In this document: piece by piece, positions 27,747-37,367 of the stretch
How positions within the stretch are numbered: the first letter of the stretch is position 1
Layout: each line of letters starts with the position of its first letter
Source: Curvibacter sp. GWA2_63_95
GTDB lineage: Bacteria > Pseudomonadota > Gammaproteobacteria > Burkholderiales > Burkholderiaceae_C
NCBI GenBank assembly: GCA_001795455.1
Contig: MGPB01000001.1
Location: forward strand, 62,001 to 126,000
Direction of reading: 5' to 3'
DNA: 64,000 bases
The notes under the pieces: model-generated
What the model was told of the DNA's origin: nothing
What the model saw: only the letters and a program-made list of their open reading frames with translations
Databases searched by the model: none
Position numbers and translations under genes: made by a program

Positions 27747-28217
27747 TTAGGCCAAGCCGGCCGCCTGCTTGGCGTGAAGCTTGGCGGCAATGTATTCACC
27801 GTGGGTGACGTGCAGCAAGCCCGCCACCTTGCTGATGACGTGGTTCTCGTGGGCGTCCAGGTCGCCGTCTGCATACGCCACCTGCCACATCAGTTCCACC
27901 ACCATGATCTTTTGCGCCTGCGTGAAGTGCTCGTTCATGGCGCTGGTGTAGCGAAAGTAATCGTTGCTGTGCTTGGCGGCGCTATCTGCCTGGCTTAGCA
28001 ACTGCTGCGTTTCATCGTCGGTCAGCGCAAACTTGCTGCGCAGTGCTTGTACCGCCGATGCACGCTCCTGGTCGCCAACACCCGCGTCAGCCCGCATGAC
28101 CTCGATCAACAGCACCGCCGTTGCCAACTGCAAGCTATGGCTGTCACTCACAGACGATGCGCTCTCATCGCTCAGGTTAAAAAACTGGACCAACAGGTTT
28201 TTGAGTGGATGCAACAT
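27747..28217 (-). CDS. TerB-family (tellurite resistance TerB-like) protein
   Basis: A 156-residue all-helical TerB-domain protein. Family traits are LATAVLLIEVMRADAGVGDQE and MVVELMWQVAYADGDLDAHE, two acidic loops that resemble metal-binding sites in TerB. No other ter genes are near, so tellurite resistance is not implied; single TerB proteins are widespread and of unknown role. The start is the ATG at 28217 (MLHPLKN). It is tail-to-tail with the RNB gene, with only 3 bp between stops and no room for a separate terminator. Confidence 0.8.
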   Translation of the reverse strand: MLHPLKNLLVQFFNLSDESASSVSDSHSLQLATAVLLIEVMRADAGVGDQERASAVQALRSKFALTDDETQQLLSQADSAAKHSNDYFRYTSAMNEHFTQAQKIMVVELMWQVAYADGDLDAHENHVISKVAGLLHVTHGEYIAAKLHAKQAAGLA

Positions 28218-28536
28218 GCGCAAGATTGTGCCCGGCAGATATGCTCCTTGCCCGATAGGTCCGAAACACCGCATCAAAACGCAGGTTTGCCAAAAGAGAG
28301 TGGGTGAAAATTTGATTGAAATTGACCGCTATCCCTCGTGGAATATGCGCAAACAGCTACCAAAAGCGTAGCAATCTTAGCCTTGCAAACTAGAGCAAAG
28401 CCCCGGTGGCTTGCACCTTTGCCGCTTGGCGGCGAGTATTTCCTGCCACCCATGGCGGCCCCATTCATCCAGCCGGTGCTCACGGGCTCGGCGGTATGGG
28501 CCATGGTGGCGAGGGCGGCCAGCAGCAACGCAGCGC
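28218..28536. other. Intergenic region with a repeat and a gene remnant
   Basis: About 319 bp between the TerB gene start and the DMT gene end, both on the minus strand. It holds the TerB leader, one family A repeat (28317-28373) and sequence resembling the start of a YHS-domain protein (28410-28540). Nothing else is visible. Confidence 0.5.
28317..28373 (+). repeat. Dispersed repeat family A
   Basis: A well-kept copy (TGAAATTGACCGCTATCCC, ATGCGCAAACAGCTACC, GTAGCAA) in the TerB-DMT gap. Confidence 0.8.
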
Positions 28537-28540
28537 TTAA
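28410..28540 (-). pseudogene. Possible remnant of a YHS-domain exported protein
   Basis: On the minus strand the sequence reads like a signal peptide followed by a mature start (ALLLAALATMAHT then AEPVSTGWMNGAAMGG), close to the N-terminus of the small exported YHS-domain proteins (typically ...ADPVNTG...GYDPVAYF). After GG the similarity stops and the frame runs into a family A repeat. There is no evident start codon of its own. It looks like a truncated gene remnant, but the match is short and could be chance. Confidence 0.3.
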
Positions 28541-29409
28541 GCCTTCTTCCAAATCACCAAGCCAATGCCGCCCAAAATGGCGCAGCCCGACAGCGCCATC
28601 GGCCAGGTAGCGGCCTCGCCCAGTAGCACCACGCTGCCCACAGCCGCAATCACCGGCACGCTGAGCTGCACCGTGGCCGCGTGGGTCGCTTGCAGCGTGG
28701 GCAACACCCGGTACCACACGGCATAGCCCACACCCGATGTCAGCGCGCCCGAGGCCAAGGCAAACACCAAGCCGCTGCTGGTGATATGGAGCTGCGGCAG
28801 CGCCACCGCACTGAGCACCAGCGCCATGGGCACAGTGCGAATGAAGTTGCCCGCCGTTACCGCCGTGGGGTCAGCGCCACCTTGGGCGGGCTGGCGCCGG
28901 CCCAGCAGCGAGTAAGCGCCCCAGGCCACCCCGGCACCCAGCATGGCCGCAGAACCTGCTAAGCCCGGCGTTGCTACGCCCGGCAACATCAGCACCACAA
29001 GCCCGGCAACCGCCAGCGCAAAGCCGCCAAGCTGCTGCGCACTCAAGCGCTCGCCCCGGTACAGGCCCCAGGCAATCATGGTGGCCTGCACCGCACCAAA
29101 CAGAAGCAGCGCGCCCGTGGCCGCCGACATGCTGAGGTAGGCAAACGAAAACCCGGCCGCATACACAAACAGCGCCAGCGCCGACCAGCCATCACCCGGC
29201 AGCGCTGCGGTGCGTGCCCCCTGCGCGCTTGGTTTGCGCTGTAGCCACACCAAGGCCGCCAGGGTGATTGCGCCAGACACCAAACGCACGGTGGTGAAAC
29301 TGGCCGCATCCATGGCGCCGCCCTTGAGCGCGACGCGGCACAACAGCGAGTTGCCCGCAAAGGCCAGCATGGCCAGCGTCAGCAGAGATAGATTGAACAG
29401 AGAGCCCAT
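28537..29409 (-). CDS. EamA-family (DMT) transporter
   Basis: A 290-residue ten-helix drug/metabolite exporter with two EamA units. It opens FNLSLLTLAMLAFAGNSLLCRVALKGGAMDA and ends with the charged tail IWKKA. The second unit starts near residue 150. Substrate unknown. It is flanked by family A repeats on both sides (28317 and 29444), so it may have arrived as a unit, but its base composition is like the neighbours. Transcribed in the same direction as the TerB gene downstream. Confidence 0.82.
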   Translation of the reverse strand: MGSLFNLSLLTLAMLAFAGNSLLCRVALKGGAMDAASFTTVRLVSGAITLAALVWLQRKPSAQGARTAALPGDGWSALALFVYAAGFSFAYLSMSAATGALLLFGAVQATMIAWGLYRGERLSAQQLGGFALAVAGLVVLMLPGVATPGLAGSAAMLGAGVAWGAYSLLGRRQPAQGGADPTAVTAGNFIRTVPMALVLSAVALPQLHITSSGLVFALASGALTSGVGYAVWYRVLPTLQATHAATVQLSVPVIAAVGSVVLLGEAATWPMALSGCAILGGIGLVIWKKA

Positions 29410-29443
29410 GGCGGAGCAGTGTACGCGTGGGGTGCTATTTACT

Positions 29444-29502
29444 ATGAAATTGGCCTCTAGCGCCCGTGGAGTATGCGCAAGCAGCTACTAAAAGCGTAGC
29501 AA
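29444..29502 (+). repeat. Dispersed repeat family A, near-consensus
   Basis: TGAAATTGGCCTCTAGCGCC, GTATGCGCAAGCAGCTACT and GTAGCAAA. It lies between the DMT gene start and the stop of the DUF924 gene upstream on the same strand. Confidence 0.82.
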
Positions 29503-29516
29503 ATGCCAAGCAAAAC

Positions 29517-30056
29517 CTAGAACGACGACCCCGGCTCACTCAGGAAGGCCAGCTCCTCCGCGCTGGAGCTGCGGCCCAGGATGGTGTTGCGGTGGGGGTA
29601 GCGGCCGAAACGGTCGATGATGGCTTTGTGGCGTAGCTCGAAGTTCAGATTGTCTTGTATGCCCAACTGCGTAAACAGCGCTACCGCTTGCGTATGCACC
29701 AGCGCGGACTCGCTGTGCATGTAGGGCATGTAGGCAAACACCCGCTGCTCTTCAGGCAGGCTGCGGTCTTGCCCGCTGGCCACCAGCTCTTGCGCCAACA
29801 CCAGCGCCAGCGCGTCCTGCGCAAAGGCTTGCTTTGTTGCGCGGTAGACGTTGCGCGAGAGCTGGTCCAACACGATGATCTCCGCCAGCCGCCCCTCAGC
29901 CGTGGCGCGCCACGCAAACAGCTCACACTGCGCCGCCGTCTTCAGCGTGTCGCCAAAGCGCGCGCGGATGGTTTCGTCCAGCACGGCGTCTTTGATGAAG
30001 TGCTGCTTGGGGGTTAGCTCATCGAACCAGAAGTGGAGGATGGATTGGGGTTGCAT
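29517..30056 (-). CDS. DUF924 family protein
   Basis: A 179-residue helical protein of the DUF924 family (TPR-like fold; function not established). Family hallmarks are ILHFWFDELTPKQHF at the start, IIVLDQLSRNVYR in the centre, YMPYMHSESALVH and DRFGRYPHRNTILGR. The start is the ATG at 30056 (MQPQSI); the longer frame upstream enters AT-rich sequence next to the defence operon. It sits at the composition border, with ordinary G+C inside the gene and AT-rich DNA immediately beyond it. Confidence 0.87.
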   Translation of the reverse strand: MQPQSILHFWFDELTPKQHFIKDAVLDETIRARFGDTLKTAAQCELFAWRATAEGRLAEIIVLDQLSRNVYRATKQAFAQDALALVLAQELVASGQDRSLPEEQRVFAYMPYMHSESALVHTQAVALFTQLGIQDNLNFELRHKAIIDRFGRYPHRNTILGRSSSAEELAFLSEPGSSF

Positions 30057-30155
30057 GGGGCAAATATAGAGTTCAATGCGATGTCTGTAAGACAAGTGAA
30101 CGCACGTCTAATCTATCGACAAGTATGTCTGTCAAAGCAAAAAATAACAGGAATA

Positions 30156-31106
30156 CTAACTTTGTATCCAGGCAATTGCGTCGTCGAGTGGTTGTCGTTC
30201 GCCAACTGGGACAACGCAAAGATGATTTGCCGCGTGCTTGAGCTTTCCCTCCCGCGAGCCCTTTGCAATTGCGTTGGCAACATCTGCAGTCACGTTGTGC
30301 TCTTCTGCCAAATTGCCTATACAGGCCCAGATCGCCTGTTCGCCAAGGTGTCCATGGCAAAGCCAACGGCCAGGCTCTGCAGTTTGAAACGCGGCTAGGT
30401 AAGTGTCGGCGCCGGAATTTACCGAAGGTACAAAGTTGACTGGCAGTTGCAGTCCACGGTGAGAAAGTACCTGTACCAAACTCTGGTCTAGCTGGTAGCG
30501 ATTGCCAGACCAACTTACACGCTTCTCGCAAATCGCACCATCAGATCTTCCAAGTGCGCTGGCAGCCTTTAACTCTAAAGAATATGCAGTCGCCAAAGCA
30601 ACCATTTTGTGAAAACGACTTCCGAGATCTCTTAAAAACTCTGCCGATATTTCATCTGGATAGGATTGCTTGAGATATGCCGCGGCGCTCGATATGCTGA
30701 AGAAATAGTTTTCAATCGAGTGTCCAATCGTAGTGAAACTCCCTGGCCCCTGTGTTGGGGGGGTCCACTGATTTGGTACGCCGTTGTTCAGAGGAATGCC
30801 GTCCCATTCCCTGTCAGTGAGAGAACCGAATTTTGCTAAAACTAGCTCTTTGGTCGGAGAGGTTAGTGCTTCAATGGCAGACCTTATTGCACCGATGCGC
30901 GCCTTGTTTCCAAGCCCATGGAGTTCCGTTCCGGTAATGATTTGCACGCAATCGACTACTCCCTTTGAAGAAATCTGTCTTTCTTCCTCTTTGTCAAGCT
31001 TCAGTCGATTGATGATTGTTCTATCTGAAACTCCCTCTGTTAAAAGTGTTTTCCCGGAGCGACGGAGGACTGTATTTATGTAGCCAGAAAGTGAGTATCC
31101 CTGCAT
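30156..31106 (-). CDS. DUF4435/Toprim-like nuclease, PARIS AriB-like effector
   Basis: A 316-residue protein with traits of the DUF4435 Toprim-related family. Glu24 lies in LLTEGVSDRTI (the Toprim acidic residue). An acidic DxExD-type motif is at Asp98-Glu100-Asp102 (TDREWD), and the hallmark IENYFF is at 131-136. In PARIS systems the DUF4435 partner AriB is held by the ATPase AriA and, when a phage anti-restriction protein is sensed, is released to cleave tRNA. Gene order (ATPase first, 2-bp gap) and sizes fit that pair. The DNA is markedly AT-rich compared with flanking genes, indicating acquisition. Assignment is by motif and context, not by alignment; another AAA/Toprim pair is possible. 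Confidence 0.68.
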   Translation of the reverse strand: MQGYSLSGYINTVLRRSGKTLLTEGVSDRTIINRLKLDKEEERQISSKGVVDCVQIITGTELHGLGNKARIGAIRSAIEALTSPTKELVLAKFGSLTDREWDGIPLNNGVPNQWTPPTQGPGSFTTIGHSIENYFFSISSAAAYLKQSYPDEISAEFLRDLGSRFHKMVALATAYSLELKAASALGRSDGAICEKRVSWSGNRYQLDQSLVQVLSHRGLQLPVNFVPSVNSGADTYLAAFQTAEPGRWLCHGHLGEQAIWACIGNLAEEHNVTADVANAIAKGSREGKLKHAANHLCVVPVGERQPLDDAIAWIQS

Positions 31107-31108
31107 AG

Positions 31109-32533
31109 CTACTCCGCGCTGTCGTCCTCAAACAAACCCTCTTGCAAACTTCGCGTCAAAGTTGGTTCGAAATCTTGTGTTTCTTCCAAGTGATCGCCGC
31201 CGACTTCCGGTGAGTGTGTGCAGGCGATGATTTGTCTGTGTGCCGATTGCTGCATTAGCTCCCTCAAGATTTGTCTTTGCCAGTCAACATGCAATGACAA
31301 TTCTGGTTCGTCTATAAGAAAGGTCCCGCTTTTAAATCTTGAGCGGCTAGCCGAATAGAGCATGGTCAAAATCTGTTTCTCACCTGACGATAATGATGAA
31401 AGACCATAACTCCTCCCGCCCTCAGTTCCGACTGATACGGAAGATCTAGTACGCGTTCTTGAATCCACAGAGCCAATTTGCAAAGTTTTTTTATCGAGAA
31501 ACTTGTTTATTGAAGACTCGAAATCGCGACTCTTTTGAAATGCTTGCTTGCGCTCCTCTTTTCGCGCAACTAATGTGTCTAAGTAGAGATTTAAAACTGC
31601 ATTTTCGATGCCTTTGGTGTCGCGACCTCCGTAACGCTTTAAATGATCAGTAGCTTCACTCAAATTTTGATAAATACGGAAAGATTCGCGATTCCCTAGC
31701 TGATAGTCGGTGCTGTTTAGAGAATCTGCAATGGATGCCAAGAGTTGATCGGTTCCGACTGTTGAATCCGGGGTGTCAAGACCAACAATTGTCCGAAATA
31801 CTTTAACAAACACATCCGCAAACATATTCTGTTCCCGTTGTGCTGTTTCTAGTTGGGCAGTACGCCACTCCGAGGAGAGGCCGTCATCAACCTCTAGTAT
31901 TGATGGATAACGAACGATTGGAACGAATTGACCAAACCATTGGCGGCATTGAAGCGTTTTGCGGGCGGTCGTCGCAGCTTCTTCTCGGATAGCACGTGTT
32001 TCTATTGCCTCTCGAGGTAATCGAGATAGTAAACGCCCTGTGGCTTCACGAAGATTCAAAACCTCCTTAACTTCTATTTCCTCCAGCTCTGTCTCTTTTG
32101 CTGAATCTCGATAGTAAGTGGCGGCACCACCTTGGATGCGCTCTAGAACCGAGCGAAATGCGGGTAAATATGTCGCTCGATCTCCAATGGCCGCTCTAAT
32201 CGCGTCAGATTCCGCTTCACTGAGCGTGCCTGACTCTCCTTCAAAGGAAGTTGTGTTGCCATTCAAAGAAACTGAGCAATTCCCATCAGGCCCCCCCCGA
32301 TGTATTTCCAAGACGTCATCAGAAAACGTTGAAATTCGAATGCGTCGGAAATTTAGGTAATTGAATCTTTTGAAGTCAAGTTCAAGCGCATTTGCCAATA
32401 TGTGCAGCGCTGTTGTCTTTCCTCTACCGTTCTTACCGTAGATGATGTTTAGGCCAGGTTTGAACTCCATTTGCAGATCGAACTGATCATGAAGTCCCTC
32501 TACGGATAAGCGGCTTATTCCATTTGTTTTCAT
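31109..32533 (-). CDS. AAA/ABC-type ATPase, PARIS AriA-like sensor
   Basis: A 474-residue OLD/AAA_21-type ATPase. Walker A is GKNGRGKTT (33-41). The ABC-like signature is LSSLSSGEKQIL (about 379-390), Walker B is FLIDEPELSLH (about 405-415) and the switch histidine is in ACTHSPEV (about 437-444). The middle 100-370 is a helical insertion. With the DUF4435 gene directly downstream it matches the two-gene PARIS (AriA-AriB) arrangement, in which AriA senses phage anti-restriction proteins. GAGGGGGGCAAG precedes the ATG. A 60-base sample (31561-31620) has 23 G+C, against 40 in glnS (33841-33900). It starts 44 bp after the glnS stop, so it may be read from glnS or from its own weak promoter. Confidence 0.7.
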   Translation of the reverse strand: MKTNGISRLSVEGLHDQFDLQMEFKPGLNIIYGKNGRGKTTALHILANALELDFKRFNYLNFRRIRISTFSDDVLEIHRGGPDGNCSVSLNGNTTSFEGESGTLSEAESDAIRAAIGDRATYLPAFRSVLERIQGGAATYYRDSAKETELEEIEVKEVLNLREATGRLLSRLPREAIETRAIREEAATTARKTLQCRQWFGQFVPIVRYPSILEVDDGLSSEWRTAQLETAQREQNMFADVFVKVFRTIVGLDTPDSTVGTDQLLASIADSLNSTDYQLGNRESFRIYQNLSEATDHLKRYGGRDTKGIENAVLNLYLDTLVARKEERKQAFQKSRDFESSINKFLDKKTLQIGSVDSRTRTRSSVSVGTEGGRSYGLSSLSSGEKQILTMLYSASRSRFKSGTFLIDEPELSLHVDWQRQILRELMQQSAHRQIIACTHSPEVGGDHLEETQDFEPTLTRSLQEGLFEDDSAE

Positions 32534-32577
32534 CTTGCCCCCCTCAGCTTAATTTTAAATTTCTTGGGTGAAGTGAA

Positions 32578-34398
<1,821 letters not shown>

Positions 34399-34492
34399 GC
34401 GTTGGATTTTAGACGCCGCTTGGAAATGCGAAGCACCCCCCGTACACTGGCGCGCAACAGTTTCGCCACTTTCTTTTCAAAAGCACCAGCCC

Positions 34493-35419
34493 ATGGCCGC
34501 GCCCCCCGACGTGCCCAACGCCACCGCCCTTCACATGGCGCGCTTGTACGAGCAGTCGCCGCTGTTTGTGTCGCTGTTTGATGCCTCCGACACCATGCGT
34601 TATGCCAACCCGGCGTTTCGCAAAGCGTTTGACGTGTCCCCGGGTGCCGAGCCCACCTGGACCGACCTGATGCGCTGCAGCCACACCTCGGGCGTGGGGG
34701 CGGCCATCAAGACCGACAACTTTGAGGCCTGGCTCACGTCCACCCGCTCGCGCCGGGGCAAGCTGCCGTTTCGCACCTTTGAGGCGGACCTGACCGACGG
34801 CCGCTGGATCTACATGACCGAAACGGTGGATGCGCAGGGCTGGATGCTGTGTGTGGCGTTTGATATTTCGTCCATGCGGGTGGGGGAGCGCTCACTGCGC
34901 CTGGCACGCGACGGCGCGTTGCGTGCCGCGCAGGTGGATGGGCTTACCGGCATCAGCAACCGCGCGCATGTGATGCAGCAACTGGAGAAGCGCTTGGACC
35001 AACTGCGCGAGCGCCAGCAGCCCTGTGGCCTGGTGATGCTGGATCTGGACCACTTCAAGCGGGTGAACGACACCTATGGCCACCATGCGGGCGATGGAGT
35101 GCTGGTGCACTTTGCGCGGCTGGTAGAGGCCACGCTGCGCCGCGAAGACGGCTTTGGTCGCCTGGGGGGCGAGGAGTTCATGCTCCTGCTGCCCAACATC
35201 AGCCACGCGGCGCTGGAGCAAACCGTGGGCCGGGTGCTGGAGAAGGTGCGCACTGCACGCCCCCTCCCCGAGGTGCCCGGCTTTGCCTACACCTGCTCGG
35301 CCGGGCTCACCATGCTGGACCCCAGCCAAGACGCGGCGCACAACATGCGCCGTGCCGACCACGCGCTGTACGTTGCCAAGGCGCAGGGGCGCGACTGCCT
35401 GGTGTGGGCCGAGGGCTGA
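34493..35419 (+). CDS. PAS-GGDEF diguanylate cyclase
   Basis: A 308-residue cytoplasmic protein. A PAS-like sensor occupies residues about 15-130 (LFDASDTMRYANPAF) and the GGDEF domain about 145-305. The catalytic motif GGEEF is at 225-229 and is intact. An RxxD inhibitory site (RRED) lies five residues before it, so product feedback is expected. No membrane segments. Start chosen at the ATG 34493. It is divergent from glnS with 94 bp between starts. Confidence 0.88.
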   Translation: MAAPPDVPNATALHMARLYEQSPLFVSLFDASDTMRYANPAFRKAFDVSPGAEPTWTDLMRCSHTSGVGAAIKTDNFEAWLTSTRSRRGKLPFRTFEADLTDGRWIYMTETVDAQGWMLCVAFDISSMRVGERSLRLARDGALRAAQVDGLTGISNRAHVMQQLEKRLDQLRERQQPCGLVMLDLDHFKRVNDTYGHHAGDGVLVHFARLVEATLRREDGFGRLGGEEFMLLLPNISHAALEQTVGRVLEKVRTARPLPEVPGFAYTCSAGLTMLDPSQDAAHNMRRADHALYVAKAQGRDCLVWAEG

Positions 35420-35421
35420 AC

Positions 35422-35443
35422 GCCCTGCCTACTTGGGCAGGGC
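35422..35443. terminator. Hairpin between convergent genes (weak terminator)
   Basis: GCCCTGCC-6 nt-GGCAGGGC, an 8-bp stem at the shared 3' end of the diguanylate cyclase and binding-protein genes. No T run follows on either strand, so termination is uncertain. Confidence 0.35.
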
Positions 35444-36307
35444 GGCGAGGTCCAGCCACAGGGCCTTGCGCGACAAGGGTGTCGCAGCGGGCAGCAGCGG
35501 GTTGTTCAGCGCAATGGCGACACGCCCGCGCAAATTGGCACGTTTGATGATCCCGCCAAAGCGCTCGTAAAACAGGGCATCAAAGCTGCCATCGGCCATG
35601 GCCTTGTGAAGGCCGGTTTCGATGGCTTTGGCCAGCACTGTGTCTTTCTTGTTCACAAAAAAGTAGATGGCTGTGGGGTAGTGCAGCAGCACTTTGTCCT
35701 CCACCACCAGTTGCTGATTGCGGGCCTGTGCAGCCTCGTCCCATATCTCCAGAATGGAGCGCGGAAAGTAATCAAACCGCCCGGCCTGCAGCATGGCAAA
35801 CAGGCCTTCATAGGTGGTGCTGGTGGTGACTCGCAGGCCGTTGCCCTGCAAGATGTCGGTGTCGGGCCAGTCGTGGCCCTGGCCGGCAGAAAAGGCGCGC
35901 AAGTCTTCCAGCCCTTTGACGCCGGAGATGATGCCCTTGTGTTGCTCGCGCACAAAGGCGATGCGGTAACCAAACAGGCCCTTGTCGATAGGAATGCGGA
36001 GGGGGAGCAGCTGGTCTTCGCGGTCTTTGGAGGTCATGCTCCACACCACATTGATGCCGGTGCCACTGGCCAACCGGTTCAGGGCGGCACCCTGGGGCAT
36101 GGGGCGTGGGTAGGCCCGGACGTCATAGTCCGAGCCTGATTTCTTCAGGGCCAGCTCCAGCAGCCGGACCGGGTATTCGAGCCGGCTGTCTGCTTCGGGG
36201 ATTTCCCGGGAATACACCACAGAAAACTTGGCGGCCTGCACGGACCCGGCGGTGAGTAGCAGCAGGCACGCCAGGCTGGCGTGTAATCTTTTGAGCCAAA
36301 TGGGCAT
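35429..36307 (-). CDS. Periplasmic solute-binding-like protein
   Basis: A 292-residue exported protein with a signal peptide (LHASLACLLLLTAGSVQA before AKFS). The mature part resembles type 2 periplasmic binding proteins (SBP_bac_3-like), e.g. YEGLFAMLQAGRFDYFPRSI as the hinge-side lobe and YPTAIYFFVNKKD. It has no transporter genes beside it. It is divergent in sequence from the other binding proteins here. Ligand unknown; the presence of a diguanylate cyclase next door is suggestive only. It is followed upstream by glutaminase with 39 bp between. Confidence 0.72.
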   Translation of the reverse strand: MPIWLKRLHASLACLLLLTAGSVQAAKFSVVYSREIPEADSRLEYPVRLLELALKKSGSDYDVRAYPRPMPQGAALNRLASGTGINVVWSMTSKDREDQLLPLRIPIDKGLFGYRIAFVREQHKGIISGVKGLEDLRAFSAGQGHDWPDTDILQGNGLRVTTSTTYEGLFAMLQAGRFDYFPRSILEIWDEAAQARNQQLVVEDKVLLHYPTAIYFFVNKKDTVLAKAIETGLHKAMADGSFDALFYERFGGIIKRANLRGRVAIALNNPLLPAATPLSRKALWLDLAALPK

Positions 36308-36346
36308 GGTGCCCTTTCCAACAACGACTCCGGCCCCCTGTTTTTT

Positions 36347-37306
36347 TTATGGTGTGTGGTTCCAGGCTGTCAGTTGCACCAAGCGTTCCAGGGCAAAGGC
36401 GCCTAGCACCGAGTTGCCTTTGGCGTCCAGCTCGGGTGCCCACACGGCTATGGTACCCACGCCCGGCGCAATTGCAACAATGCCGCCGCCCACGCCCGTC
36501 TTGACTGGCAGGCCAATGCGGTAGGCAAAGTCGCCCGCGGCATCGTAGGCACCGCAGGTGAGCATGAGGGCATTCACGCGACGCGCATCATCGGCCGCCA
36601 AGAACTGTTCGTCCTGCTGGCCGTCACGGCCCAAGTCGCGCCCGCCGTTGGCCAGAAACATGGTGGCCTGGGCGAGCTGGGTGCAGCTCATCTCGGTGGC
36701 GCACTGGCGGCAGTAGTTGTCCAGCACCAGTTCGGGCTCGTTCACAAAGTTGCCGTAACTCTTCATGAAATACGCCAGGGCCATATTGCGATGGGCGGTC
36801 TCGCGTTCAGACCGGGCAATGCGTGCGTTCCAGCTCAGGTCGGGGTCGTCGGTCAGGCGGCGCAGGGCGCCCAAGAGCGCGTAGTCCAGATGGGCGTAGC
36901 GGGTGGTCAATATGTCGGTGATGACCAGCGCACCAGCGTTGATGAAGGGGTTGCGCGGAATGCCTTTTTCGGTTTCCAGCTGCACCATGGAGTTGAAGGC
37001 TGCGCCCGATGGCTCGCGGCCCACGCGCTGCCACAGGTTGTCGCCCACGGTCTTGAGCGCCAGCACAAAGGTAAACAGCTTGGTGATGCTTTGCAGCGAG
37101 AACGGGGTGTGCGCATGGCCCACGCTGTAGGTGCTGCCATCCACCAGCGCCACGGCCATACCGAATTGGCGTGGCGCCACCTCGGCCAGTGCCGGGATGT
37201 AGCTGGCTACGCGGCCCTGGCCAAACAGGGCCTGGGCTTCGGTGTGGATCTGCTCCAGGATGGTGGACAGGTCTGTGGCCTGGGCCGAGGGCGTAAGGGT
37301 TTGCAT
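36347..37306 (-). CDS. glsA: Glutaminase
   Basis: A 319-residue serine-dependent beta-lactamase-fold glutaminase hydrolysing glutamine to glutamate and ammonia. Catalytic SxxK is Ser73-Lys76 in FSLQSITK. Other conserved elements are NPFINAGALV, GGRDLG and GLPVKTGVGGGIVA near residue 270. Length is typical (about 310). It is divergent from the membrane protein gene at 37368. Roles in acid resistance or nitrogen use are known for the family; none is specific here. Confidence 0.93.
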   Translation of the reverse strand: MQTLTPSAQATDLSTILEQIHTEAQALFGQGRVASYIPALAEVAPRQFGMAVALVDGSTYSVGHAHTPFSLQSITKLFTFVLALKTVGDNLWQRVGREPSGAAFNSMVQLETEKGIPRNPFINAGALVITDILTTRYAHLDYALLGALRRLTDDPDLSWNARIARSERETAHRNMALAYFMKSYGNFVNEPELVLDNYCRQCATEMSCTQLAQATMFLANGGRDLGRDGQQDEQFLAADDARRVNALMLTCGAYDAAGDFAYRIGLPVKTGVGGGIVAIAPGVGTIAVWAPELDAKGNSVLGAFALERLVQLTAWNHTP

Positions 37307-37367
37307 GGGCGAATTCTAGGAGCCCGCCTGTGGTACATATGCGGCAAAACCACAGCAGGTATGCACC

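Noticed and set aside
27747-28217. Tellurite resistance locus
   Set aside because: Only one TerB-like gene is present, without terZ/terC/terD/terE; single TerB proteins are common and not linked to tellurite.
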